Source: Erigeron canadensis
Lineage: Eukaryota > Streptophyta > Magnoliopsida > Asterales > Asteraceae
Assembly: GCF_010389155.1 (NCBI RefSeq)
Contig: NC_057767.1
Location: forward strand, 7,733,765 to 7,797,764
DNA length: 64,000 bases
Direction: 5' to 3'
Below, one piece after another: positions 1 to 14,945 of the stretch. Every line of letters begins with the position of its first letter. Position 1 is the first letter of the stretch. The notes beneath the pieces were generated by a model that worked only from the letters and a program-made list of their open reading frames with translations, was not told the DNA's origin and did not search any database. Both the position numbers and the translations under genes were made by a program.

Positions 1-270
1 TCATAGTTTACCCATAGTGGCTGCTCTTTTAGACCTTTGAATTATGTTAAGATGTTTTATGAATTGTTAAGACTTGTGATCGGTTCTTTTATGTTGGCGA
101 ACCGATAGATTTCCATTTAGACTTGTTTCAATGATATGACAAGTAACACCATTTAATGAATAAACCAAACTGAAATTATTGGTTTGGACTTTTAAATATT
201 TGTTCCGCCTTCTTTGACACCGTTAGGTGAAAATTTTGGAAATCCTTGTTTTTAAATGATGGACGTTACA
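1..270 (+). repeat. 3' end of a long LTR (same family as 18.2-24.7 kb)
   Basis: This stretch matches 24,466-24,741, the end of the solo LTR further along, nearly base for base with scattered substitutions. Shared landmarks are the 'gtttacccatagtggctgctc' type start, 'taacaccatttaatgaataaacc' and the terminal 'gttaca'. The left part lies outside the window, so it could be a solo LTR or the end of a full element. The terminal TGTTACA has decayed to CGTTACA, which suggests an older copy. Confidence 0.8.
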
Positions 271-2190
271 GGAAATGACCTCTTTTTATTTTAAGTAATT
301 CTACCTTTAAATTACAAGAATTATCTTGACTTTTTATGTTTTGTCCTTAAACACTTTAAACCTTTATTTTAAATAATTAACACTTTAATTCCTTATCTTC
401 TAAATTTTCCACTATCACAATTACATCAACTTACACCACTTGACACTACCACCACCACCACCACCAATAATACCATCACCGACACCACTAGACCGCCTTC
501 CCTACCACCACTGCCGTATTGTGCAGATACGATGCTTGTTATAATAAAATCAAAAGTACGGGGCTTTAATAGTTCTTTTTGGCTTACACCGAGTTTTTGC
601 CAGTTCCAATATTTGGTAAAATTTGGGCCATAAGGCCCACCTTTTCGTTTATTTCTCATTTGACATTTCTCAACTATCATTCTTCATCAAGTGTTTTAGT
701 CACTTTTCATTTTTATTTCAATTTTATTTTTATTTCACTTTGTAATAACAATAATCATTTGTAAATAACTAAATATCATAATTTTTATAAGAATGTTGTC
801 GTCGTTATTAATATAACTTTTTTTACTATATTTTGTTTTACTAATACACTTTTTGTTATAAATTTCTAGGTATCTTGATGAGAGAGGATGTTGGCTTGAA
901 GCTCATGGGATTGAATGTTGTATTTCCCGTTGACCTCGGGCATTTACCTCTTTTGCGTAAAATGGCCCCCTTTGGAGGGTACGAGCGGTGTAAGACGCCT
1001 CGAACCCTGAGCATACTGCCCGTTTAGATGTCACTGCTCAACTCGATGGAACGACCTTCCTACCTGCCGTTCAAATAAAATAAATAAATAAATAAACTAA
1101 TTTCAATAAGTTATTTTCGTAGCAAAGCATTGAACAACTCGGACAATATTAGCATTTAGCTTTACACTTGCCATATTGACTATAATTTTTTTCCCCCAAA
1201 GTTTTACACAACCACCATGATGAAACATTTTATATCATTTTGTATATTTTATAGACTGTATGTTATGTTAGTGTAATATTTAAAAAATAAATTATTACAA
1301 TATTATTATTCTAGTGTTCTTATTTATATTAATATAGTTAGAAAAATATATGTTTTTTTTAAAAAACAAATTATAATTTTACATATTATCCTATATAATA
1401 AACGTTGTCTCCCGGAGTAATGCGTGGAAGACAAAACTAGTTCATATGAAAAAATGTTAAAAGAGTTCAATCCTAACACCTTTAAAAGTATTCCATTTAT
1501 AATTACAACCCACAGCCCACAGGTGACAGGCCACATCGCATATCCTTTTAGAATATACAGTTTTGCTGTCCGGCCCATTAGACTTACATTGATGAACGAG
1601 TGTCAACGGAAATTAGTTGGGCTGGGCTTTTAGTCTGGTGGACCCAAAGGGCTCTTTTACGACAAGAACAATTTTAGTTCCCCACCTAGCTACTTAAGGT
1701 TGGGGGGTAGACTCAAGAGTGCAAATCAGCAAATTATATTTGTAAGCCTTCACTGTTATACGGTGAGATTTTCTTGATATCGCATGTTGATTGAATGTTC
1801 GAAAAAAAAATGAAATAGATAATATAGACATGATTATAAGTATTATCAGGTCACTGTTTTTCATGTTAAAACAGAATATATAGTCTTAATCTTGTTTAGA
1901 AATATATATATATGCATAATCTTCATAATAAATCTTCGTTCATAATTTTATTAACAATCACATATCAATATAACATATCTTATATCTACTATTTGCGCAC
2001 TTAGTATGATAACTATTTTATAATTTTTGTCACACCAACATAAAATATAACATAGTATACGAACCAAAAAAATATGAAGACATGGTAATTTTGCTTCAAA
2101 ACATAAACCTAACAAGAAAATTTTAAAAAAAAAATAAAAATAAAAAACATAGTATCTTCCATATCAAAAACTCACCCCTTAAATTTTTGG
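271..2190. other. Intergenic, no gene seen
   Basis: AT-rich sequence without a supported gene. At 440-500 there is an ACC-trinucleotide-rich stretch resembling the interior of the small Helitrons elsewhere in the window. At about 890-1095 a GC-richer block ends in an (AAAT)n tail and contains 'cctcgaaccctgagc', which looks like a dispersed repeat that I cannot classify. Open frames here (for example 1324-1578 and 1424-1633) overlap on opposite strands and resemble no protein. Confidence 0.5.
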
Positions 2191-2206
2191 TAATAATATA
2201 ATTTTT

Positions 2207-2417
2207 TTTTAGAACAGCGAAGGGCCGGACCACGGGTATCCGGACTGAATACCATAGGTCTACCCGATTCCCTCCCCCGCCCGCCCTACCCGGTAAATTC
2301 AACTCGTTCCGCCAAAAAAACCTGGCCAGCCACAATGCTTGAGATGAGATTTGAACTTGTGACCCTCGCTCCAACTTTCGGGTGTCCTATCACATACTGC
2401 AGTAGCACGTGAAGGAC
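2207..2417 (-). mobile_element. SINE-like element, minus strand
   Basis: Read on the minus strand, a Pol III B-box-like motif (AAGTTCAAATCTC) lies near the 5' end. The 3' part contains 'gtggtccggccctt', reminiscent of plant Au-type SINEs, and an A-tail follows (T-run at 2202-2210). Near-identical 15-bp flanks (aataataYaattttt) at 2192-2206 and 2418-2432 look like a target-site duplication with one mismatch. Family assignment is from memory and approximate. Confidence 0.55.
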
Positions 2418-2814
2418 AATAATACAATTTTTTTAATGGACGTTAACTAAATTAGGTTATCATTAGAAAAACTCAAATTATATTTGTAGCGATATATTGT
2501 ATAACTCATGTGTTAACATTCCATAATATATTCGTATACAGACTATGTAACATTAGTTTGCACAATTAGTGTACTAGTAAGAAACGAAAAATAAATGAAA
2601 ATGCAGGGAACATATTAACGGTACAAAATTAATTGTAAAAATGAAGAAAAAAAAAAACAAATGGAAGCTTAACAACTTTATGTAAAACATGTTCCAAAAG
2701 CAGAAGCTAGACGACCAATTGTAGTCTGTAGATACTTCATACTTGCTTAAGTGCATAAGCTCGACGTAGAACTTATATAAAATATTACATTTCATAAGCT
2801 CGACGTAGTATTTA

Positions 2815-3224
2815 TCTATACTCCATTAATAAGCAAACTACCCCACCCTCTTTTAACACCTCTACCTTTAAAATGTCTTTTATGCCCTCCTAATTTACAC
2901 TACCCTATTTTTTTCTCCATCACGCTCATTACACACACATACGTTCAGCCGATTTCTGATTTTCTCTCCCTCCCCCCTTCTCTGATTTTCTCCCCCCATA
3001 AACACTATCCACCACCGCCCCCAAATACCACCATCCACCGCCGCAATCCACCTTCTATGTACGCTATCCCCCATAAACACCATCCACCACCACCCCAAAA
3101 ACCACCATTCACTGCCGCCGGCTTATTTTTTTTTCTTTTTCATCGCCGCCGCCCCACAAACCACCATCAAACCACCGGCGTTTTTTTTCTTATTTCCCGC
3201 TGCATCGCGCGGGTACAACGCTAG
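2815..3224 (+). mobile_element. Small non-autonomous Helitron
   Basis: The 5' end begins TCTATACTCC and the 3' end carries a GC hairpin (CCCGC...GCGGG at about 3196-3213) followed about ten bases later by CTAG. The element sits between A (2814) and T (3225), the normal Helitron insertion site, with no target duplication. The interior holds CCACCA/CCGCCG-rich sequence and no rolling-circle replicase, so it would need an autonomous partner. Open frames inside are by-products of the trinucleotide repeats. Confidence 0.7.
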
Positions 3225-3498
3225 TATAAAATAAAACATTTCATTGTCAAAACTGTAACATATTATAGCATTACAAATTTTCAGAATTTGGAATTCTACT
3301 CTTCATTTAGTCATGGACTTATAAAGTGCATATACCCTTTCCTTTACTCGCAACGGTCATGTTGAACTTATTACCCCGCTAAAGATATTCAAAGGTTAAA
3401 TCATTTAAACCAAACTTTTAAAAAATAATAACAAAAATCTTTTATTCTTATTCTTATTTTCATAAAAGGAAAAGAAATTATCGATGACAACACAGTCT

Positions 3499-3693
3499 TT
3501 GACTTTGACTTTATATAAAAATCCCCACCGTTGTTGTACTCTTCTTCTCAAAAACATAAAACTCCCGGGCCCCACTTTTATTGATACGGTCACATATCAG
3601 GCCACGTGTCATCTTATTATTAGCCATAACCTTTGACCACACAAGGGTATATCCGTCATTTCGTCAAAATCTCACCGCATTATCTATTTGACT
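3499..3693 (+). promoter_or_regulatory. W-box cluster, G-box and TATA upstream of the WRKY gene
   Basis: TTGACT occurs at 3499-3504, 3505-3510 and 3688-3693, and TTGACC at 3633-3638. A reversed GTCAA lies at 3663-3667. A CACGTG G-box is at 3603-3608. A TATATAAA at 3512-3519 could place the transcription start near 3545, leaving a leader of about 200 bases; TATATAA at 3713-3719 is an alternative. W-boxes are binding sites of WRKY proteins, so auto- or cross-regulation is a reasonable inference. Confidence 0.55.
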
Positions 3694-3748
3694 CTCTTTT
3701 TAATCATCAGTTATATAACTTTTTTTTATATTGATTATATCATTCACA

Positions 3749-6368
<2,620 letters not shown>

Positions 6369-8271
6369 TTTCTATCATCGTCCAAAAAAGCGTAAAAATG
6401 AAAATTTGTAACCTTTAAAGGGTGGTTGTGAAGGGATGTAAGTGTGTTAATGTGGATCAAATGTCAACAAGGAAGCTTGAGTTTCACTATCTTTTGGTAC
6501 CCCTTTCAAATCTTCCTTTTTATATGTTGTTTGAAAATGAAATTGAAGCAAAAGTTAAAGTTATAAAAATAGATTTGTAAAATTGAGTGGGAATTTAACC
6601 AAATTGCAATCATTGATTTGGAAAAAGAGAGTTTTCTGTGCTTTTGTGTTCGGGAAGCTGAAGATAATCATTAAGTCAATTATTTCAAAGTTGTCATCAT
6701 ATTAGTGTTTACAAGTAATCTATTTTGAGGGCTGTTTTAATTTTTCGCCTATTTTTACAGGCAACACTAGCTGCCAAAATAAGAGAATGAAAAACAGTTT
6801 TATGTTAGGTAATTGTTGAGTACTACTTGGACAGTTGGACCTAACAGAAATAAAAGTTGCTAATCGATGAGTTATATAGTCGATGTCAAACGATGATTTA
6901 GATCACTAGCCATCAGAAGATCGATATCTTACATATATTGGCAATTTGGCATTAGACCGGAGAAGAGGTTGTATACATCGTTTTAAATTTTAATTGTCAT
7001 TTTGGAGATGGTTTCATGTTTCATAGGGAGTTATAACTTCAATTTCTTACACAAATATACAATGTCCCTAGCCGCTGTCAGTGCTGGCTTAAGCTTTTGA
7101 GTGGCCTTAAACGGTACCAAGTTTGGAGGCCTTTTTTTAAAACCTCCAACAACAATCCTCCAATCCCGTTTATCCTAAGCCAACCCCAAAACAACTGTAA
7201 TAAATGAATTTCCACAATGCAAGTACGTGTTTGTGTTAGTCTAAGATTGCTATTCTACTTATAACGTAAAACATTTGATGCTTCGAGCGTTGAAAAGATT
7301 GTGAAGATGTTGGTTGCATGTTCCCCGGTCCACCACACATACATATACCATACAAAAAGCTGAGTTCCTCTTATAACACAAAAAGCCCAAAACAGAATCA
7401 AAAGTTGGGGCCTTTGACTACTTGGGGGCCTTAAATGATGGCCTAGCCCAAGTACCTTTTTGGGTCGGCTCTGCCGCTATATGGACAAATATACAATGGG
7501 TCAATCGACGTCTAATGAATACACACGCGTACATGTATGCTAACACCTCATTTATGGGTCTAATGGGTCAATCGATGGCCGGCTCTAAGAGATTTTGGGT
7601 CTAGAACGAGCTTGAAGAATGGCCCCCAAGCTAAGAACAACGAGTTCTACTTGGGGACCTAAAAGCCAAAATATGTTTATACATAACGTCTTAACCACCT
7701 AATCATGATGATAATAGTTAATTATTAAAATTATAGATGTTATATCAAATATAATTTTTACAAATATGTATACATAAAATTTAAAAATGTTTATACCTAA
7801 CGTCTTAACCACCTAACGTCGTCCACTTTATCCTCGGTAAGCCCCCTTGAATCAATGTCTAAAAAGTTAAAATGCACCAGCTTTCAATATAATCCTAAAT
7901 CCTCTAATACAATGACAGTCACTTTCTTTGCTTCCCACTTCTGCTAAAACATAACAGAATCGTATCAGTAACATAGAGTTGACATCATGTATTCATGTGT
8001 CCGTGGGTCATGATTCATGAACATAAGAATTAGGAAAAACAGTTGATTCTAAAAAAAAATAAAAAAACTCTCTTGGTCTATTGGGCTAACACACATATCG
8101 TGTAAGTTTCAAAATGGGCCCATAAATTCCAAAATGCGTCATAAAGTGAAAGATGTTTATCATTTTTCAATTCCCATCAAGTAAATAACAACCAATGGCC
8201 CAAATTTCTAATGACTGAAATATTGAATGACAGATAGCGATATGTAAATATAATGCAATGTTATTGACCTA
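6369..8271. other. Intergenic with a direct repeat, no gene
   Basis: Contains the 3' flank of the WRKY gene and then AT-rich sequence. A roughly 33-bp unit ending 'aacgtcttaaccacctaa' is present at about 7669-7703 and again at 7786-7819. The block 7080-7640 looks like old repeat debris (recurring 'ggccttaaa', 'gggtcaatcga' phrases). The open frame at 7422-7604 has no recognisable relatives. Confidence 0.45.
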
Positions 8272-8630
8272 TTAGACTTATGTCTCCGCAATGCGGCGGC
8301 GGCGGGGTAGTAATAACGGAGGTGGTGGTGATGACGGTGGTGGAGGTGGCACTGGGGCGACGATGACGGTGAATGTAAAAGTAATTGATGTAAAAGGTGA
8401 TATTGTAGTTATTTTAAGTGTTGAGGGATCTATACTGTAAATTATCTCATTAAGGGCATTATAGGTATATTCTTTTTTTATAACAACAGGGTCGGATCAA
8501 GGGTATTATAAGTATATTAGATGGAGGGGATGTTTAAATTAGTGAATAAATAAGAATGGTATTCTTGGGTTTTCAAAGACAGAAAATTTAAGAAAAAAAA
8601 ATTGTGGTTTGTTTTATTAGATAGTATAGA
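8272..8630 (-). mobile_element. Helitron-like element, minus strand
   Basis: On the minus strand the element starts TCTATACTATC (+ coordinates ending at 8630, preceded by A). Near its 3' end it has a CCGCATTGCGG hairpin, followed by a degenerate CTAAT in place of CTAGT. Its interior has GGTGGT/GGCGG repeats and the phrase 'gtaattgatgtaaaa', also present near 63.56 kb. No coding capacity. The degenerate 3' tip lowers confidence. Confidence 0.55.
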
Positions 8631-9251
8631 TGTTACAATATCATCGCATTAGTAAGAAATACGAGTAACAGTTTTGAATATGTTTTGAAGGTGTAATTGT
8701 GAATATTGGGAGGACTAGTGATGTACTGACATTCATTATAAAATTAGCAATATTTTTCAAAAAATTATAAATTTTATTAATATCCTATTGGGTCCAAAAA
8801 GAGTCTACTAGTCTAGTAGATATAAACAAGACTTCACTGAAACAAAACAAACCTAACGAGTTAACGACCTGTTTCACCCTAAGACTTTATACATCATAAC
8901 TTGGTGATGCATATGAGAATAAACTTATTGCGGTACGCTATTATATGTGTCAAATTTTTCTCGTCATTATATTTTATTTTGATTTGATACATACAGTTTT
9001 GTTTTGACTCTTGCATATTCTTTTTACAACTTTACAAGGATACCAATGTTTATGAAATTTAAACCTTCTAGGATTGTTTGTCTTAAGTCAAATTTTAACG
9101 TAGCGATATTAAAGCAACTTGTTAATTTCAAGATGTATAGCAGCTCCAAATTTTTTTATACTCGTATTCAGAATCTATTTTAAAATTATTTATGTATTTT
9201 TTTTTCTCCATTGAAGTTCCAAATTACTTTATATATGCTTATCATACGCTA
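8631..9251. other. Intergenic, nothing recognised
   Basis: AT-rich sequence. No gene, RNA or repeat structure that I can support. Confidence 0.4.
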
Positions 9252-9270
9252 TTAAAACACATATATAAGA

Positions 9271-9487
9271 AAGTAAAGTAGCTCCCAATGACGTCTTCTA
9301 TGAGTTTTCGGTCTCAATACCATCTTCGACGGTGTATGAGGGAAGTTAATATGTAGATAGTATTACCCCTATTAAAAGTAGAGAGGCTGCTTTCAGATTT
9401 TACCAAAGGTAGAAAATGACCTCCAGCCTTGCTGGGCATGAGAATCGAACCCATAACCTTTGTTTCCAGGATCCAACCCGGCTGGTT
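9271..9487 (-). mobile_element. SINE with perfect 19-bp target-site duplication
   Basis: The element is bounded by identical 19-bp copies at 9252-9270 and 9488-9506 (TTAAAACACATATATAAGA). Read on the minus strand it has a B-box GGTTCGATTC near the 5' end and then 'gcaaggctggaggt', 'cagcctctctac' and 'catacaccgtcgaag'. These phrases recur in order at 44.64-44.85 kb on the plus strand, so both are one SINE family. It ends in a TTACTTT-type tail. The perfect duplication indicates a fairly recent insertion. Confidence 0.8.
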
Positions 9488-9506
9488 TTAAAACACATAT
9501 ATAAGA

Positions 9507-10519
9507 GTATACACTTAATTAAGTATGTATCAAAAATTTCGTGGAATATCAATCAAAGAATATAAAATTCAGATGGAATAATTTAAAGAAGCTTTTTCAA
9601 TGGTATTCAGATGATAGAATTATTAGGGGACCATTTTACAAAGCAGTGATATGGTGTTTACAAAATTTTAAAATAACTTAACATCTGATATGTAGAAGTT
9701 TTACCTTCTCTAAATGAAGATAAGATAATTTCATTTTCAGTTGGTTAAAACAATTTTTTTTTTTCAAAAAAAAGAACATATCTTTCAGCCTTGTAACTTA
9801 CTCATTCACTTACAGATCAAGGTAACCATTTTTCAAGATGCATGATCTATGCGTCTAGTCAAACGCCCTTCGTTGCATTTTTTTGCCAATCAAACTTGCA
9901 GGACATCGACAATAGAACATTACCGATCATCAGAGACAGTATTAAGAAAAATTTTATAAAGGGGCAAAATTAAAAAATACATGAAAAAATTTAAAATACA
10001 TGACAAAATTTGGATTTTGAAGAGGGCATTGGCTCCCTTGCCCCCTTCCAATCATTCTCTCATATTTGAAATATACATAAAACATATATCTTCATTATTA
10101 TTACTCGTTAATAAAAATTATAGTCCTGTTTTTTTTTTCTTGAAAAGTAATAAATATTTTCACTACCATCAGCCTATACCACTCTACACCGCAACCACTA
10201 TCGGCCCTGTCACTACCCGTCACCGCTATTACCCGACCGTCGTTACTGTGAAAGTACTATGCTAATGAATACACTATAACTAATTAGACATTGTAATGTA
10301 ATGTAACAGTAAAGCTTCCAAGAATCTAACTAAAAGGGACCAGGTTTCCTCACCCCACCGCATCTCTTTTTCAAAAATGAAAAACCGTACCACGTGATCC
10401 TCACTGTCCTTCTTTTGTTGCAATCTACCCACCCACCATACATTCCATACCCCCTTTTACATTCATTCATTCTCAACTCAACCACCATTTTCACTTCATT
10501 TTCACCCATTCATTCAAAC
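9507..10519. other. Upstream region of the LRR receptor gene
   Basis: AT-rich with a small CAC/ACC-rich patch at 10,160-10,240 of the kind seen in the Helitron-like elements. The last 150 bases before the ATG are C/T-rich (CATTCATTC, CAACTCAACC), as expected of a plant 5' leader. The open frame of the next gene extends upstream to 10,394, but the signal peptide argues for the ATG at 10,520. Confidence 0.45.
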
Positions 10520-12599
10520 ATGAACTACTTATCATCTTTTCTTCACAATGCCATCTTTTTCCTATCTTTTTACACTTTGATTTCACCATCATTTGCTTCA
10601 TCAAATGACATTGTGTCACTCCTGGCATTCAAATCCAAAGCTGATCTTCATAACAACAAGCTCACTACTTATTCATATACCAACACTTCCACATTATGCA
10701 AATGGCAAGGAGTACAACAATGCAACAAAAATGGCAAAATAATTCGACTCGTTCTCGAGAATTTAAACCTTTCGGGCTTTTTTGCACCTAATACATTGGC
10801 CCGGTTGGACCAGTTGAGAGTTTTGAGTCTACGTAATAACTCACTTAATGGCCCAATTCCTGATCTTACTGGATTTGTTAATATTAAAGCATTGTTTCTT
10901 GATCAAAATCACTTCACTGGTGTTATTCCTTTGTCTATTTCGTCTCTTCATAGACTAAGAACTCTAGATTTGTCTTTTAACAAATTATCGGGTGGGATTC
11001 CGTTTGGGTTAAGTAAGTTGGATAGATTGAACTACATTCGTCTTGATTCGAATCGTTTAAATGGCACGATTCCGCCTTTTAATCAATCAAGTCTTGAAGT
11101 GTTTAATGTTTCTGTAAATTTTTTAAGTGGAAATGTCCCGGGTACCCGGGCTCTGGGTAAATTTAGGCCAGGGTTATTTGAAAATAACCCAGGCCTTTGT
11201 GGTGAGATAATTCATATAAAATGTGGACCACATTTTAGTCAAAATTCGACGGAAAAACATGAGTCATCATTAGCGGATACACAACAAATGAAAGGCATAA
11301 CGAATTCGGATTCTAATAAGAAAAAGCGGATAGGAGTGATAGTCGGGTTTGCATTGGTTTTGTTTTTGGTAATTGGATTGGCTTTATGTGTAATGATGTT
11401 GGTTAAGAAATCCGAGAAAAAGAAGAAAAGAAAGGGCGTTAATGAGATGATGGAAATGGCAGAGGCCGCAGATGCTGCGGCCGAAGTGATGAGGATGGAA
11501 GAGGCGAATGAGTTGGAAAAAAAGGTGAGGAAATTACATCAAGGGATAGCAGAGAAAAAAAGTGGTCTTCTTGTGTTTTGTCCCGGGGAATCACAGGTGT
11601 ATACGGTGGAGCAATTGATGAGGGCGTCCGCGGAGTTGTTAGGGAGTGGAACAATGGGGACGACCTACAAGGCGCTCGTGGATGGCCGAGTGATCGTGTG
11701 CGTCAAGAGGCTTGACGCCACGAAATTAGGGGGCATGACGAATGAGGCATTTGAGAGACACATGGAGGTTGTTGGTACTCTGCGACACCCTAATGTGGTG
11801 GCGCTTGAAGCTTATTTTCATATGAAAGAAGAAAAGCTTCTTGTTTACGAGTACCAACAAAATGGTAGTCTGTTTTCACTCATTCACGGTGAGAACATAT
11901 TTATTTATTTCATGAGATTGTCACATCAGTGTCGTATCATTATATTTTACTTACTTTTTAGTGTGAAAAAATGTTTTCAACCTATATTTAATTTTGTTAA
12001 ACTAGTACAAGAGCATTCGATGATTGACAAATGTGACACTTTTAGGTTCGAAATCGACTAGGGCAAGACCATTACATTGGACATCATGCCTTAAAATAGC
12101 GGAAGACGTTGCACAAGGACTCTCGTACCTCCATCAAACGCACAACCTCGTCCATGGCAATCTTAAATCTTCCAATGTCCTCTTAGGGACCGATTTTGAA
12201 GCCTTGATCACCGACTATTCCTTATCCGCCTTGTTCCCAAGTCATGACACCAATCGCGATTTCTCTGCCTACAAGGCCCCAGAAATTGAACCACACAACG
12301 AACCAACCACCAAGTCAGATGTCTACTCATTTGGAATACTATTACTCGAGCTACTAACAGGGAAGGCGGTTTCGGATCACCAAGAAATGTCACCGGATGA
12401 TGTGGTCAAGTGGGTGAAATTGAGTAGGGAAAATGATGGTGGTGGGATAGAGGAGAAAAGGTTAGAAATGATGACTGAGGTTGCTATAGCATGTAATGTA
12501 AGTTCATCAGAAATGAGACCCACCATGTGGCAAGTAATAAAAATGTTACAAGAGATTAAAGAAGCTGCTGTAATGGAGGATTGTGGATTGGATCCATGA
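10520..12599 (+). CDS. LRR-III receptor-like pseudokinase (At5g67200-like)
   Basis: Two exons, 10,520-11,888 and 12,046-12,599, joined in phase inside 'HGSKS', giving about 640 residues. Order: signal peptide (about 1-27), an N-terminal cap with a CKW motif, about five leucine-rich repeats, a membrane span near 270-293, a basic/acidic juxtamembrane stretch, then a kinase-like domain from about 365. The glycine loop (GSGTMG) and the VKR lysine are present. The catalytic HRD is replaced by VHGN and DFG by DYS, so phosphotransfer is unlikely. These replacements, the '[14 protein letters not shown]' phrase and the single intron match the 'probable inactive receptor kinase At5g67200' group of subfamily LRR III. 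It should sit in the plasma membrane and act by binding partners; no ligand can be inferred. Confidence 0.92.
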
Positions 12600-14469
12600 G
12601 AATTGGCCGGGGACCATTATATTCTTAGTACACGAGAAAAGCTATGAGTGGCAAGCTTCTTAATTTGTGTTTTATGTTGTTTGTTTAAGGGAGGGGACTA
12701 GTCAAATCTGTTTAAATAGATGGCAACTTGTTGCAACTTAACAGAAATTATAGTTGCATTTACCACTTAGGTATTTGTTCTTGTTATATAAGTTATAAAT
12801 TATAGATGATATAGATTGTTTATATAAATATCTAATTTACTGACAAGGTTGTTTATCCAAACAAAAAACAAAGTCTTTTTCATTCTGTTTATCCACTTTT
12901 TATTCCATCATACCAAAGAATCCTTAAAGGGATTAAGATGTATTAAATAGTTGAACACTTATTATAAAATTTATGAGTTGACTTTTGATATGGAATAATA
13001 CAATTTTTTTATGCACGTTAAATAAAACTAGAGATTTATTTAGTATTTTCAAAAAGAATAAACTTATCATAAATACTTATCTTCTTGCCTTCTTGGAATT
13101 TTTTTTTTTTTAAAGTAATGGCACGAGTCAATTATTTTATGACATCAAAATGAAAAAAACTAGTAGAAAATTTTGAAGTATATCTAGTAACGGATACATA
13201 AGTTATTTTTCAAGGACACATTAATTACCTTAAAAGTTTATGACTAAAGGAACAAACCAAATAGCTTTAAAAAAAAAAAAACCATTTATACACCAACTAA
13301 AATCAAATTACATTAACATTTGAGTGCCATAATAGAAATTTTCACATGACAAACAAGCGGATGTAAGAAAGTCATTATTGAGCCAAGTTCAAGTCCCCGA
13401 AGGTAGTCCTGTGTCGCCCTTTCCCTAACCCAAAAGTTTCACTAAAACATATTGGTACCACTTTTGTGCTTTAACATCCCAATGACTAACTTATCCTTTT
13501 GAGCCTAAATAACTTTGTGTGCCAGAAAGAATCACCAAATGATGGTTGTAGGTTTAAGATTGGCACCTGGAACATACCAAACCTTGGTGATCAACTTGGC
13601 AAATCTAAATCTGACCAAGAGAAAAGTATATTAACTGAGATACGTCACTCAGGGCGATGCCCAATCTCATCAGTCTATCTTAAAACTCAAATCATTACAG
13701 TTGTTAACCAACGTCACCTCCCACCCTTTCAAAACACAGCATTGAACATTTGTGTTCCAGTGCCTCTATAGTCCATACCAAATCCCAACCAGGCAACCAT
13801 GGTCTACTGCTTTATGTTTGTTCAACAGTTTGAGTAAACCTTCAAACGTTTGCTCTCAAAAGTATTACTTTCAAAATTTTGTTTCTCTATTAGATTTCCA
13901 TCCAGAGTAAGAAAACACTTTTTTAGTCAAATTGTTTATCTTTAACTCCCAAAACCCACAAGAACTCATATTTTTACCTTGAATCTTTGTCAAAAATCCA
14001 GTAAAAATATGATATGTTGGTTACAGATGCTGCAAGAGGGTAGAAAATAGAAGCCTGGATGCCTGTATAACCATAACAGCTTCTTATGTTTACTCACATA
14101 TATGCCATGACACTATAACATAATAGCAGACAGAACAAAGCAACAAATTCCTTAGTCTTTAATCCACCTGAAGCTTTTTCAGTCTATCCGTTATCTTTAG
14201 AATTAACCATCTAATTCAGCCATCTATTCAATGAAACAATAGTTGCATGAAAGAAATTCAAACTCCACCTATTCACATTATTAGCACAGTATTTGAATAG
14301 CAGGTAAAACAAGCTCCAATATGCAAAAACGCTACTCCCCGCTTCATGAGTGTCTGCCACTCCAAGGTCAAAGCTGGGACGTACCTGAATGGAAAAAACG
14401 TTTGCAATCGATTATGACTCTTGAAATGGCAATAATCTGGTGATTATGTTTGAGTAAAGATATATGTGA
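12600..14469. other. Intergenic, no gene supported
   Basis: 3' flank of the receptor gene, then AT-rich sequence. A stretch near 13,385-13,400 (agttcaagtcccc) resembles an isolated Pol III B-box, but no tRNA or SINE could be built around it. The open frame 13,499-13,771 shows no family features. Confidence 0.4.
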
Positions 14470-14792
14470 CAGAAACCAAAACAGACTTGTATCGATAAAA
14501 ACGATAAACGAAGAAAATAATAAAACTGATCTTTGCAATTCGAGAAGAAGTATCTACTAAAAGTTCTAAGACCACAATTTTTATTCCTCCAAAATCCTAG
14601 TCATTAGAAAAATAACAAAGGATTGGCCATACCACCTGATACAAACCAAAACAGATTTGTATCGACAAAAACAAAACAAAGAAAACAATAAAGGTGATCT
14701 TGCAATTCGAGAAGACGGCTCTCCTAAAAGTTCTAAGACCTCAATTTAATTCTAAAGGTGATCTTACCTAGTAAAGGTGATCTTACCTAATA
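14470..14792. repeat. Direct repeat of about 110 bp plus a short tandem
   Basis: Sequence at about 14,470-14,583 (from 'aaaccaaaacaga' through 'tgcaattcgagaag' to 'agttctaagacc') recurs at about 14,641-14,745 with small changes. It is followed by two copies of 'aaaggtgatcttaccta' at 14,754-14,787. This is a local duplication downstream of the broken gene on the minus strand; no function is visible. Confidence 0.7.
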
Positions 14793-14945
14793 AGATTCTA
14801 ATATTCCGGTTATGATGTTTGGGTAAAGAAAAATGCTTCTGATTATTAGTTATAGAAACCAATTATCGCAATAATGCTAACTTAAGCTTATGTAAAAATG
14901 TAAAAGAAAAGAATTTGTACATTTATCTAATTACAGAAAGTACCT

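Noticed and set aside
890..1095. SINE with (AAAT)n tail
   Set aside because: The B-box-like sequence is on the strand opposite to the tail, so the parts do not fit one SINE.
13385..13410. tRNA-like B-box (agttcaagtcccc)
   Set aside because: No cloverleaf, no A-box at proper distance, no element boundaries.
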